A DNA stretch of 64,000 bases, from NCBI GenBank assembly GCA_016584305.1, contig JACEEZ010004805.1, forward strand, positions 52,501 to 116,500, written 5' to 3'. The stretch is from Chionoecetes opilio (Eukaryota > Arthropoda > Malacostraca > Decapoda > Majidae). The position numbers and the translations under genes are program-made. Below are positions 1 to 13,138 of this stretch, in pieces. How positions within the stretch are numbered: position 1 is the stretch's first letter; every line of letters begins with the position of its first letter. The notes under the pieces were generated by a model. The model saw only the letters and a program-made list of their open reading frames with translations. It did not search any database and was not told where the DNA came from.

Positions 1-855
1 GCTGTGATGTTTTGGTGTTAATTGCCATGGTTGTGGTGGTGTTCTTGTCATGATGTTGGTGGTGTTGGGGTGGTGGTGATGGGCGCCGATCTATATAAAA
101 TCATCGTAGTCATTAATATCAAGTCAGGCGAAGAATGAGAATATCCAATGCAGTTCAGTTCTTGGAAAGATACCTAAAATATATTGAGATATATTTTTCT
201 ATTTATATTTTCTATTTATATTTTTCTTACTCGTCTCGCTCTTAAAGTATGGCTTCCTGCTTCCTGTGACTTGCAATAAAATATCAGTTACTTTTATTTA
301 TTGTTCAAGGAAAACTTGGTATATTCAATCCACTTTTTTTTATATTTATTTGAAGCTCTTGTAATCAGTATAATTATAATGGACTACCACACTGAATAGC
401 GCTGTAGTTCTCTATTTGAACATTATATTGGTAAAGAGAGGGAAAGATTTCTAATGTTGTATTAATTATTTCATTTTTTGTATCAGAAGATTATGATCCC
501 CTGTGTTCATTCCATTGACATAGTAAGGAAAGGATATTACAGATTCCGTGATATGATTCAGAAATACAACAAGATTACAAGGCTTATTTCAGTGTGTCGC
601 TATATATATATATATTTTTTACCATCTCAAGAGATGTATATTATACATTTTGTATATTAACATACATACATACATATTGTATATTATATACATATTTCTT
701 TTGTAAAATATAGGTGAATGTAAACGACTTGAAAGCAGCGTGGCAAGGCAGCGCGTGCTTCCATGTGAGGCCAGTGAGGCAGGCGAGAAGCGTGGAGGGA
801 TTAACTCTTAACATTTATTTGTTACTTGGAATAGTGATTCTTTGAGTCAGGTCCA

Positions 856-892
856 CGGGCGGGGCGGGCGGGGCGGGGCGGGGCGGGGCGGG
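856..892 (+). repeat. GGGGC/GGGCG-box run
   Basis: Tandem GGGGCGGGGC units, able to bind Sp-type factors or form a G-quadruplex; no adjoining exon seen. Confidence 0.7.
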
Positions 893-1081
893 ACACGCTG
901 CCCTCAAGGATCTGACGTCATGCTATCTACCGCTATTTCCATTCCATGCACGGCACAGTCTAAAAGATATATCAATGGAAAAACATAAATCACTCTTTTA
1001 CAAGCTTGTAAATATAATCGAGAAGCGCTTCATCATTAACATATTTCATGAAAATGTTCATCTATAAAGGAGCAAGTATTA

Positions 1082-1290
<209 letters not shown>

Positions 1291-1413
1291 ATTTATTTAT
1301 TATTAATAATATCTTTAAAAAAAAATTTGCATAAAAAGTTTGAAATTTTAGTCAAATTTACGTCTAAATGAAAAGCATATCTCTAGAAATCGAAATCTTA
1401 AATTAAAGCTATT

Positions 1414-1516
<103 letters not shown>

Positions 1517-1756
1517 TGTAAAAAAAATTCAAGTATATACAAATAAAGTTGCTGATATTCTTTTTAAGTTTCTTTTTTTATCATCGTGAAACATAACTTT
1601 TAAGAATGGAACACGTCGCAATAAAAAATAATATAACATTGTAACGAAGTGCAACGCCCGCCGGGTATCCCGTGTGTGCCCGTGCGTAAACAATCATCTG
1701 AATGCCCGTGTACTATTTTCTTCTCTTCTTTTGTTTTACATTTTAGTCTATAGCGC

Positions 1757-2091
1757 GTGTAGGCAGTGACCTCCAGGGCTGGGATGGTAGGCCCTGGAGG
1801 TTCACTTGAGGGCTGTGATGGTTGGCCCTCGCCCGTGGTGGCGCAGGCAGGGTATTTTATAGTGACGCCTGTGATTAAAGGCTCATGCCGCCCCCCTGTG
1901 TCCTCCGATGCACTCGCAATCGGAGGTAGAGTTAATGGGCAGCATGTGGTGTATTTAGGCCACTTAACGGTTGCAGAAAGATCTTAAGTGCATGCATGGA
2001 TATTCGCCCTCACCGGGGATCGAATTCGGGTCACCAAGGACGTCACTCGGAGATTATATAACCACTCTGTTACCACCTCCCCTACTACTTC
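1757..2091 (-). mobile_element. Possible tRNA-derived SINE
   Basis: Minus strand from about 2085: GGTGGTAACAGAGTGGTTAT (A-box-like) and, about 45 nt on, GAATTCGATCCCCGG (B-box-like), followed by a non-tRNA body. No tail or duplication found; boundaries are a guess. Confidence 0.45.
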
Positions 2092-4797
2092 CTATCACCT
2101 ATATTTACTTGCCTGTAGTCGGTGCACTGGCGCCTAGGTGCGCGAAGGTCTACAGCTTGATGAACAGTACAGCCATGATCCATCCCCTCCCTTCTTAAAA
2201 CTCAAGGGCGACTACCTGGACATGCTAGACGTTTCATAATGACGTGTTCATGTCCCGCCTGGCTACCCTTACTACATACACCCCCCCTCTATGCACGCAA
2301 TCACGCCCCCACATCTTATTGGGGCACCGGGCACTACTTCGACTATCCCCTGCGTATACTGTCTCCTTCCTCTCCCTTGTGTCATCCCTGATAAGAAATG
2401 ACAATAAATCATCACACATAAAGAAGTGGCCAAGTGTTGTCAAGTTCATGAAATTACTTATATTGCTGCTTCCATGCCATGATATGTGAGCTGGTCTTTC
2501 GAGGCCAGATTATCAAACGCAACTTTCTGGTAATGATTTTTTCTATTTATATCAAGAAAGCTGTAATTGTAGCCGAGGATTCCCTGCACTAGTGAAACAA
2601 GGAAACTAGTGACTAGAAAATATACTAAATTTCGGGGTTTTCCAGGATAGTGGAAAAAAAACTGTTCGATTTATATTTCCTGTCTATTTTCCTTTCATAT
2701 TTGTAAACTTGGTGACTCACTGAACGGTAAAAGTTACGAAGTTATCGGAAATTCGTTTCAGTGAGCACGTCAAGTCCCCATTTCCCCTCGAAAGGCTGTG
2801 GTATTGCATTACTGCAGCACGCGTATGTAATTCTGTCCGGCGCTTCTGTCTATATAGTGATCACAACAGACATGTAATGATATTTGTTCTCCAAGTATCA
2901 TGACAGATTCTTGTTATATGAAGCACAATCAGAAAGTCTTCTCATACAGTCATTATGATGTGTATAGTACTCTTCACATTCTTGAATACTATCTGATCTT
3001 TGGGTTTTTTCCCCATAGGTTCCATAAGCGATGTCAGATTATAATTATCTGGTGCTTTCCAAAAACCTGTGTGAGGCATCAAGGTAAAAGAAAGGAAAAG
3101 ATTACTCGCTGTAACAGGTAATTTTTTCGTCTTCTTTTTCATCATCATCATCATCATCATCGGGTGTCCAGGATTGCTCAGTCCCGTGTTCAAGACCCCC
3201 CCAAAAAACACCCCAAACAACCTTGGTAAGTGAGGTGCGTTCCTTCTTTGTATGAGCTTGACCATACTAAGTTTTTTTGTTTTTTTCATAATTCCGTTAC
3301 ATATCTAGACATTGAGTAAACTAGATAAAGTGGCTGAAAACATCTGATGCAGGAACTATTGAACATTATCTCGGTAAGGAAAAAAGTGGTGTTATAGCAA
3401 GGAACACTTAATTTATGTTTTGTTTTCACAGAATTATAAAACAAATTAGAGTGTTATGCTTTAACCTGCGATAATAGGACAAGAGTTATGCCCATAATTA
3501 ATCCACATGTTTCTGAGACTAATGAGGCAAGGATTCAATTATTTATAGCGAACCTGAACTCTAAACAGTGACAATAATCTTAGCGTAAAAGCGAAGAGCA
3601 TATATACTTGATGACAACTACAGACTGATTACCTTCCCTGTTCACCAAGGCCGCTGTATCATGGCACTAACTGTATTGCACTCGCTGACGGGATGCCAAA
3701 GCCTAAAACTAGTTTGCTTAGTTGCCTGCCTGTCTAGCCTTCAAGTTTGGTCTGCACATTAACACGTGTAGTCTTAAGAGTAATAGTAACCCCTCACGCA
3801 TAAGAACATCAGAAAATAAGGAAGCTACAAGAGGCCGTGAGGCCTATACACGTGGTAGTTCCGTATAGATATTTCCGGACCGCTGATGAATTATATGTCA
3901 CAAGACTCAAAGTTCAGGCAACCGATGAGTTACTGCACGAAGAGGAACGTTACTTAGTGTGTTTCTCCTCAATATTTACTTGCACGTCATTAAGTACTAG
4001 AAAATATGAATAAATAATTTAATAAATAAATAACATGAAAATAAAATAGTAATACATATATAAACAAATAAATAAAAGGAATATAAAGTAGTACACCTTC
4101 CTGTTTTGCCTTTATTAAGCATATCATTATATAAAGCGATTTTTTTTTTAAACCCTGTGATTACATTTGAAGATCACTTGTTGGTGCGTGAATAGCAACA
4201 CTATTTATGCATGATAATGATACTGGCATCTGGCGGGATCTTAGAATATTTTTAATGCATCAATTAAAACTACACTAGGTCTCATGCTTAAAATGATGCT
4301 AAGCCCATCAAATTATATGTTATCAATGATAAAATCAGGCTGAATGAAGGATCACTATATAGCAACCCCACAACATCCGTAGTAATTAGCAAGGGAAGCA
4401 TGTCTATGCTCTTCTTAAAAAATTAACTATAGGATCAAGACTACACTAAAATGTATCGGGTCAGGTAGTCTCAGATGCATCCCTTGTTATCATGCTTGCT
4501 CAGTTTAGGTATAGCGGCTGGCATTCCAGGATTCTATTCATAAAAGCTTGAATCCGTCTTTCATTGCAAATTTAGCAGATAAGTGTCAATCATCATTCTT
4601 CATAATTTCAGTAGTAAGAGATTAGGCATAGATTGTGATTTGATTGTTTCAGTGTGTCGCTTTATCATGCTTGTCTTTGGCTATCATGTGTGCGCTCAGG
4701 TTCTTGTATTTTATAGTTGTATTGGTGTTTTTTTTCATTGCATTGGCAGTTATTATGTCTGGCTTGCTTGCCTTCATAGATCGTTCGTATGTGTGTG
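2092..4797. other. No gene seen
   Basis: AT-rich single-copy-looking DNA with a small (CAT)n at 3140-3160, the LINE tail at 3795 and AATAAATA-rich sequence at 4000-4080. No frame with protein-like composition. Confidence 0.6.
3795..3870 (-). mobile_element. CR1-like LINE 3'-end fragment
   Basis: Reverse complement of the tail at 17240-17321: CATAAGAACAT, then GGAAGCTACAAGAGGCCGTG and a CACGTGGTAGTTCC-like stretch. Confidence 0.65.
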
Positions 4798-4970
4798 AGT
4801 ATGTTTAGGGGTGGGGAATGGGGATGTGTGTGTGTGTGGTGGTGGGGTAGGTGTGGGCGTGTGGGGTGGGGGGGGGGGGTAGGCGTGGGCGTGTGGGGGA
4901 GGAGGTAGGTGTGGTGGGGGTATGTAGGGGGTAGGCTAAGTAGGTGGGTGATTGGTGGGTAAAATGGGTG
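4798..4970 (+). repeat. G-rich tract (GTGGGG/GTAGG type)
   Basis: Long purine-biased run with an 11-G block at about 4869 and many GGGG groups; strong quadruplex potential on the plus strand. Confidence 0.75.
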
Positions 4971-5305
4971 TAATCACAAAGAAAAAGAAACTACTGTATT
5001 CAAGTGTATTGCCACGACACTGGGAAGAACAACAGAAACAAAAAAAAGAGTTTAAAGGGTGCGGTGAATGATGAGGTCAGGTCAGGTTTGGTTACATAGT
5101 CTGGTTTGGTCAAGAAGGCATTGAGGCGGGACTGAAGGAGGACAAGATTGGCTGTCGTGTAACACAAGGTAAAGCGAGCCTTGGAGGGGAGTGGGATGGC
5201 AACAAGGAGACATTCTGTATCATTACTAGAAACCGTCCCTGCCTGTTGACAACTTTTTATCGGCCGTCTGCAAATCATAATTTAAAACATGACTATATTT
5301 ACATT

Positions 5306-7139
5306 CGCTGATGTCAGGAGTCTCGCTGAGGATGTCGAGGGTCATTTGAACGCTAATGACCTCCGACCCGCCTACCAAGCCCTGAAGAAGCTCCGTTCCA
5401 AGTCTCCTTCTCGGGCGAGTGCTATTCGAACAGCAGATGGGCGCCTCGTGTCGGACATGGATGGGCAGATGGCTCGTTGGGCTGAGTACTTTGGGCAGTT
5501 GTTCACGGTGGACCCTCCAACTGAGCAGCTTCACACCACTGGGTTACAGGCAGTGGATGCCGATCCTCCCATTGACGAAACCGCACCCTCTCTTGACGAA
5601 GTCAGAGAGGCTGTAGCAAAGTTGAAGGGTGGAAAGGCAGCTGGTGTTTGTAATATCAGTGCGGAGCTCCTCAAAGCTGGGGGTGAGGCCATGATCCGCG
5701 GGTTGCATGCTGTCCTGACTGCCGTGTGGCAATCGGGTACCATTCCTCCTGACTGGAAAAGGGGGCTGGTCGTCCCTATCTGGAAAGGGAAAGGGGACCG
5801 TCAGGACTGCAACAATTACCGCGGTATTACACTGCTCAGCGTACCAGGCAAGGTGCTTGCCCATCTATTGCTGACACGAATTCGCAGTCATCTGGTGAAG
5901 CATCAGAGACCTCAGCAGTCTGGGTTCACGCCTGGTAAGTCAACAACGGACCGTATCCTAGCGCTTCGTGTCCTGGTGGAACGCCGACGTGAGTTTCGAC
6001 AGGGGATGCTTGCAGCCTATGTTGATCTCAAGAAGGCGTTTGACTCAGTGCATCGTGGGTCACTCTGGGATCTTCTGCGACTTCGAGGGATTCCTGCAAG
6101 GACTATTGGTTTGATAACTGGTCTGTATACTGGGACTGAGAGTGCTGTGAAGTGTGGGGCAGGTGTATCCAGCTTCTTTCCTGTGAATACAGGAGTGAGG
6201 CAAGGGTGCGTCCTTGCCCCATCACTTTTCAACGCTTGTATGGACTGGGTATTGGACAAGGTTGTAGATCAAAGTGATTGTGGAGCATCCGTCGGCAACA
6301 CCAAGATCACTGATCTTGTTTTTGCCGATGATGCAGTAATCTTTGCTGAGTCGCTGGAGGTCCTGGTGATGGCTCTCGAGGCGCTGCACGAGGAGGCAAA
6401 GCCTTTGGGACTTGAGGTCTCCTGGCTCAAGACCAAGGTCCAGGTGTTTGGAGACTTACTAGATGAAGCAGTACAGTCTGTTCATGCGTGTGGCGAGGAC
6501 ATTGAGATCTTGGAAAGTTTTACATACCTTGGTAGCGCAGTCCATAATGACGGCGGGTCACGTCAAGAAGCCTTACGGCGGATTGGCATAGCTCACGGTG
6601 TTATGGACTCGCTCAGCGGGAGTATTTGGCGTTGTCGGTACCTGTGCAGGAGGACAAAGATCAGGATCTTCAAGTCGCTTGTGATCCCTGTCTTACTCTA
6701 TGGTTGTGAGACATGGACACTAAATAGTGACTTGAAGAGACGAATCAATGCCTTTGGTAATAAGTGTCTTCGCAGAATCATGGGTATCGCTGGGATGATT
6801 ACGTGTCAAATCAGCGATTGCACCATGAGACTGAATCGAGGCCTATTACCTGCATAGTCCGTCAGCGCCAACTTCGGCTATATGGGCATGTGGCACGTTA
6901 CCCTGAAACCGATCCTTCCCATCGGGTTGTATCTGTAAGAGACAATCCGGCGTGGAGGAGGCCAAGGGGGCGCCCACAAGGCTCGTGGCTGGGGCAAGTT
7001 GATGTTTCTTGTCGAGAGCTGCTTGGTATGGGAAAGGAGCCTGCATGGGAACTCGCGCGTGGTGACCCCCGGGAGTGGCGTTTAGGGTGGGCGAGGCGAC
7101 GCGCCCCCCGGCGTATGCCCCCAATGATTGATTGATTGA
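5306..7139 (+). mobile_element. RTE-like non-LTR retrotransposon, 5'-truncated, copy 1
   Basis: Encodes most of a reverse transcriptase: [66 protein letters not shown] (catalytic Asp pair), then YGCETWTL. A one-base loss near 6783 shifts the frame (the open frame stops at 6857), and the C-terminal part ([15 protein letters not shown] to GDPREWR) continues in another frame to about 7120. The 3' end is an ATTG tandem tail. A 12-bp target-site duplication (TATATTTACATT) lies at 5294-5305 and 7140-7151. The apparent start codon at 5289 is therefore host flank, not the element's own start. Endonuclease and 5' part are missing, so it is not autonomous. Clade RTE is by motif style, not by a tree. 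Confidence 0.88.
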
Positions 7140-7151
7140 TATATTTACATT

Positions 7152-8363
7152 AGCCTCCATGGTGGTTTTAATGTATAATTATAATGTATTATATTTGATA
7201 CATTATATTTAGTTTGGATAATGAGATATAAATATTTAAAGTACTAGTGCAATAATTCATATACACGACATTACATGATTTAGGAAAAAACACCACAATT
7301 ATTCCCCCTAATATACCTTATTGGAGGTTCTTTGAAAAATCGCGTTGCAGTATTGGCCAAACGTTCTCTTTTTTTTCTCTTTTTTTTACCATGCGGGCTT
7401 ACATTAAGGACGGGTAGGGCACTGTTATTACCTCTGCCCGATCGTGAAGCTAGGTGTTTCATTAAATGCCGTTCCACTTCCACTATCAAACCTTGAAACT
7501 TGAAACTGGAACATGGAAAAAGAAAAAATATATCAAGGTTAGACGTCAACCTTTCTGCATAGGAACACATATTTTCCCTCCTCAGGTGACTTAATTTCTG
7601 TCTGGCGGGGCTCGGCTAAGTATCAACCTGACGGGATTATAATAGACTCGGTTTTTGTGTCGCCTTGCAGTCATCCTTGAGGTGAGGGTCATCGGATTGT
7701 GCGCGTGTGTGCGTGTGTGTGTGGCGTCTGCGGTGCTCTCGATGCATCTGGCCGGTGTGAAGGGTAAGGTACTTGATAATAATCATCGCCTCACAGGAAG
7801 GTGGCTGTTGCTGGGGTGGCGCTGGAGACAATGTTATAATGTTGTGGCCTTGAAAATCGCTCCTTGGTTCTTGGGTATGGCCATTAAAATGCAGTTAACG
7901 ACGTAACAAAAGGTATGAATAAGGGAAGATAAACGAGACTTAAAAAACGTGTTCTTGGATAGCGGTATAGACTATCATCAATACTAATTCAAGGCAATAT
8001 TGGGGATAAGTAATATTGTAAGATAAATATATATTGGCAGTAATTTGTACAGTCCTGTGGTTCTCACAATTGTCACATCTTTTGAAGAATTTTGCTTACG
8101 GGAATTAAAAGGGAAAACATAGTAACCGTTTTCTGTGTTTAAATCAAATAATTTTGATTTTATAGAAAGTACATAAAAAAAGTACTGATGGCTTGCCATG
8201 CAAGCTGGAGGACTGTTTGGTGAGGAGGGAGCATGGTGAGAATGTGCTCGGACAATAAACGAAGGCAACAGACAGGACAGAGAGGGTGAGGCAGGCTGAC
8301 AAACCCGGATTTACACCTGCATGGTGTTAGTGAGAAGATCTCGTGAGAAATATCAAGGGACGA
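7152..8363. other. No gene seen
   Basis: Only short random frames; a (GT)n-like stretch at 7700-7725. Confidence 0.6.
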
Positions 8364-8830
8364 ATTGACTCACTCGCCATCAAGGACCAAGTACCTGTTC
8401 TCGTCACGGACTGGCTCCTCAACGGACAAGGAAAAGGACTGCTCCTCAACGTTACAATTAAGAAGCCGACGAGCACTTGTCTCCTTCTGAACACGCTTAT
8501 AACTCGTTCTGATATTTATCACCTCAAACGTTTACAAGCCTGAGAGCGCTTTCCTTCTCTAGACACACATATTCTGTCCACAATAATCTGTCCTGTAATA
8601 ATGTGTGGTCTAGAAGAAGGAAGGCGGCTCGTCATGGCTTTTGTAAACGTTTTGAGGGTGATAAATATCAAGGAACGAGTTATAAGCGTGGTTCAGAAGG
8701 AGGAGGAAAGTGGCTCGTCAGGCTTCTTAATTGTAGACGTTTTGAGGAGCAGTCCTTTTCCTTGTCCAGTTTTGAGGAGCAGTCCAGTGAGAGTAACAGG
8801 GAGTTGGTCCTTGATGGCGAGTGAGTCAAT
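8364..8830. repeat. Fold-back repeat with arms of about 220 bp
   Basis: Left arm from ATTGACTCACTCGCCATCAA and right arm ending GATGGCGAGTGAGTCAAT. Inner matching blocks include GGACTGCTCCTCAA, ACAATTAAGAAGCC, CTTATAACTCGTTC and TCTAGACCACACATTATT-like. The centre is near 8595. The arms differ by small gaps (about 10%), so it is older than the palindrome at 14846. Confidence 0.85.
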
Positions 8831-10203
8831 ACGCGAAAGTGGTTTGATGAAGTGGTTATTTATCGTTTTCGTCTCCTCCTCCTCCACCACAACATCTGTC
8901 TTATGACTGTTTCTTCCACCGTTGAACACCCTTGACTTTTGAGTTTCTGTCAAGCGTCACTGAAGAAAAATATAAAAAACGTGTGAATTACAGCTGTTTT
9001 CTTTTCATTTTTTAATATCAGTTATTCTTTATGGTACAAGATAATCATTGGGCGGATGTTGTTTTCCTGGACTATAAATTGTGTGACATAAAAACTAGTT
9101 CAGGCTGTTCTGCTGGTTCCCTTACACGGCTTGATAGATATTCAGGCGATAATGTGAGGCGCTAACACCCTAATAGATGGTCTTATCTAATATGTTTTCC
9201 CTGGTGATTTAGGTATGGGGGCGAAGGACAAAAAGAAAAAATTAAATCGGTGGTAACCAAGGGAACACTTTTCAACAGTAAAGGGTCATTTTTTCAAGTC
9301 TCGTGTCAAATACTGAAGGTTTATTCTATGCTTCTTTGATAATGATCGTATTGCAATATGTTATGATATCAGGCAGTGGTCCTTAGCATCTCTTATATCA
9401 CGCACCGCCCAGGCGAGGATGGCAGGTAGAGAACCTATAATTATATGTCCTAACCTATACATAAACCTATACAAATCATTTTTTTACATTCATTTTTTCC
9501 CGGTCTCCATATAAATAATGACTCCATAATGATATAATAATGACTCCAATAATCTCCATATGAATAACGAACGGCAACAAACGGCTGGAATGATGCTTGA
9601 TATGTTGTCTTCATTTTTTTCCTATCGAGAATATTTTCTTCTTTTTTACCTATATATCGAGAATTATGGTTCAACTCCCTGTGATGTAGTTTTCCTTATG
9701 TCCATGATAACCAGTCTTCATGCAACACTTGACGGTAAAAAAGGAAAAAAAAGATAGAAGTAAAATTCAATAAACAAACAACTTTCACACTAGAATGATG
9801 ACTTTTTATAGGCATCAGAAAATCTCCTTTAAATACCAACGCGTTCTATCGATTTCCCTTTCCTTACTGTCTTTCTAGTTCTTATGCAGTAATGAGAGGG
9901 ATGCCCGCTCGGTACAGGTTGAAGGTCTGCAGTTACTCAAAGTATAACATTCCTACACGTGATCGAAGTAAAAAAAACATGTCTATTCAACCAGTTTTCG
10001 TCAGCCATTTCTTTGGTTGGACATAATTGTGGGCGTAAAAGTTTATGTTGCTGTGGCGGCTTAATTATATTTGCTGTTTGACATTGACGGCTGATGAGTT
10101 ATGATGATAGGGTGGATTTTTTTTTCTCTTTGGTAAGCTGTCAAAATTAATGTGCTTTGCGACGGACTGGCTCGGATTACAGGTCGGTGTGAGTGAGTCA
10201 GAC

Positions 10204-10205
<2 letters not shown>
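8831..10205. other. No gene seen
   Basis: Unremarkable AT-rich DNA. Short local duplications of AATAATGACTCCA at 9515-9560. Confidence 0.6.

Positions 10206-10290
<85 letters not shown>
10206..10290. repeat. (CT)n microsatellite
   Basis: Uninterrupted CT for about 85 bp. Confidence 0.95.
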
Positions 10291-10293
<3 letters not shown>

Positions 10294-10614
10294 CATGGGC
10301 ATACAGTTGATTTACAGCTGTTCAAGGTTATAATATGTGAAAAGCATATAATTTTGTAGGAGTTTCGGTTCTAAGAAAATACCGTCGTAAACGTGTATTA
10401 GCTCTCCATCTCTTTCTCTCTCACGCAAGGGTAGGAACCAAAGTCACGTCCTTGGCAGTGGTGGTGTATTGCCCTACTATATGTTTACTGTGTTTGACTG
10501 GTACGTTTCCTTTTCTCAGCATTAGTATTATCTTATAGGATCCTATTCTTCCCTTTTCCCTTAAAATTATGATGATGATGGTCTTGAATATGTCTAAAGT
10601 TACTCACAAGAAGA

Positions 10615-10775
10615 AAACATAAGAACATAAGGAAGCTACAAGAGGCCGTGAGACCTACAAGTGGTAGTTCCTGTTACTAAACCCTACCTGTATTCACCTT
10701 TCATCCCCATCCATGAAATTGTCTAGCCTCCTATATATATACTTTTTGAACATCGCCTTTAAGCTCAGCCTCGCG
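10615..10775 (-). mobile_element. CR1-like LINE 3'-end fragment
   Basis: Carries the AACATAAGAACATAAGGAAG tail, the GTGGTAGTTCCTGTTAC block and, further on, the complement of the short coding part (CCTTTCATCCCCATCCATGA), in the same order as the 17120-17321 copy reversed. Confidence 0.7.
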
Positions 10776-11054
10776 TGAAAAGAAAGGAGAAAGAATATTA
10801 CCCACGACTAAGGAATGAGTGGAGGGAGGGCGGTTGTACCACGTGGGACAGCTGGATGTCTAAACAATTGCACCATGAAGGACTCCAGGTATCGGGAACT
10901 CCCCTCACACCGCCTCACCTGTCCCCGCTAGCCACCACTACAGGACATGAGGGGTGTCGAGCATGGAGGTATTATGGGCCTTTAATACATGGTGTCGAGG
11001 GTTCTGGCAACACTCACTGGGCGGAAGGGATGTATGTAGAGGGGAAGGAAGGTG

Positions 11055-11130
11055 AAGATAAGAACATAAGGCAGCTACAAGAGGCCGTGAGACCTACACG
11101 TTGTAGTACCTGTTACTTCCTCCAACTCTC
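11055..11130 (-). mobile_element. CR1-like LINE 3'-end fragment
   Basis: AAGAACATAAGGCAGCTACA, then GAGGCCGTGAGACCTACACG; a second short copy 400 bp from the previous one. Degenerate AACATAAGAACATAA units continue at 11165-11225. Confidence 0.65.
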
Positions 11131-11609
11131 CATTATCATCATTCTCTCTTAAAGATCCGGTAATTTAAGAACATAACATAATTTGAGAACATTAGAACAT
11201 AATATAAGAACATAAGAACATAATTCATCATAATATTATAAGATCATAGATGGACAGTCAGAAGTGGAGGAGCATAGTAACTGTAAGATTGTTAGAAAGT
11301 GGTGGAGAGAAGGATGTAAGCATGGATAGAATTGCTCTGGCTGTGGGTTTAATTGGCAGGCTCAGATTCATGCTAGTTATGTCTTAGGAGGATGAACACA
11401 GCTTTCTGGGTGTTACAGGGACCTCGTCAGCGTGTCTCCCTTTTATCATCTCACCAATTTTAAGTATGTTCACCAATATTGAGTTAAGGTTGTTCTTGAT
11501 CAATGTGTGCTCGTCAGCCATAATCATAGGTGTTGCGGCATCATGCAGGTGTCTCAAGGATTATTATTTTACTTATGTTACATCATTTGAATATAGATTT
11601 GTTTAGTTT

Positions 11610-11619
11610 ATATATTATA

Positions 11620-11661
<42 letters not shown>

Positions 11662-11715
11662 ATATATAAATATATAATATATATATATATATATATATAA
11701 TATATATATATACAT
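11610..11715. repeat. (TA)n microsatellite, interrupted
   Basis: TA run with TTA/ATAA interruptions, left of the perfect inverted duplication. Confidence 0.9.
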
Positions 11716-11746
11716 ATCCGTGGCAAAGTCTTTTTTGTTTTGTACA

Positions 11747-11973
11747 CCGTGGCAAAGTCTAACATATAATTGAGCAACATTCAGCATTACTGATGTCTAT
11801 AATATGCAAGATGATTCCATGATGCACGTGGCTACTTGTTTTGCTGATATATGATATTATATATATATATATCCCCAGCAAAACAAGTAGCCACGTGCAT
11901 CATGGAATCATCTTGCATATTATAGACATCAGTAATGCTGAATGTTGCTCAATTATATGTTAGACTTTGCCAC

Positions 11974-11975
<2 letters not shown>
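11747..11975. repeat. Perfect 100-bp inverted duplication around a TA-rich spacer
   Basis: 11747-11846 (CCGTGGCAAAGTCTAACATA... to ...TTGTTTTGCTG) and 11876-11975 are exact reverse complements; the spacer is 29 bp, mostly TA. (TA)n runs flank both outer ends. Confidence 0.95.

Positions 11976-12050
<75 letters not shown>
11974..12050. repeat. (TA)n microsatellite
   Basis: Pure TA run, right of the perfect inverted duplication. Confidence 0.95.
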
Positions 12051-12052
<2 letters not shown>

Positions 12053-12911
12053 TATACCTACTGCACTGTGCCTATTTTCTTACCTCACACCACTGTCTTT
12101 AGTATAGAATGTTTAGTATTCGTACATTATGTGACTGTCCTTTGAAATGTAAGTGAATAGCGCACACATAAAGACTATAATGATATCCTTCTGGCCTGAT
12201 CATCTCCATAAGGTTAGAAAAAACAGGGAGATGCCACCTTCATATTGTTAAACCCTTATTATCACCAAGAAGGGGAAGTTGGTGTCTAACGTTTTCGCTT
12301 CTTGACCATCCTCTTCGGCTCTTAGGTCTCTTGAATAGGTCAAAGGGCGCGGTGACCTTGAGGTAGTGGCTCTCCAGTTCATCACCTGTATATTAATACT
12401 TAGTGACCGTTGATTTACTTTGATTGTCTTGAAGGGATGAAAAACTTGTTGACATTTTGGTGCGCGTCCTCCTGTACTGGTCCACCGCTATACGAGCAGG
12501 GGAGAAAAACTTGCAGCCCTCGGCGAAGGTGTCCGTCATGTTTCGGGGCTTTTGGGTGCCTCCGTTTGCCTTGGGAATCATACATTGAATTATATACTGA
12601 ACTGCACGCCGTCTTGTGTAATATTAATTATTTCTTAATAATCATACCTCTACCTTCATACCTCGCTGTATAACTATTATTTTGAGAGTTGAAATAAACA
12701 CTCTTTTTTCGCTTTTATTTTTTTTCGATTCAGAATATATAAATATTTGCGGAGTGCATTAATGTACGTGTATTTGTATGTATGTATGTATGTATGTGTA
12801 TGATATTACAGGTAACTAGAAATACCTGAAGATTAGATTAAGTCCTTGACGAGCCTTGCATTCGTACTTCACAATCATTTCTATTTAGAGTTATGTTTCC
12901 TATACCTTCAA

Positions 12912-13138
<227 letters not shown>

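Noticed and set aside
2005..2085. Functional tRNA gene
   Set aside because: A- and B-box-like motifs are present but no proper cloverleaf or anticodon arm could be drawn; called as a possible SINE head.
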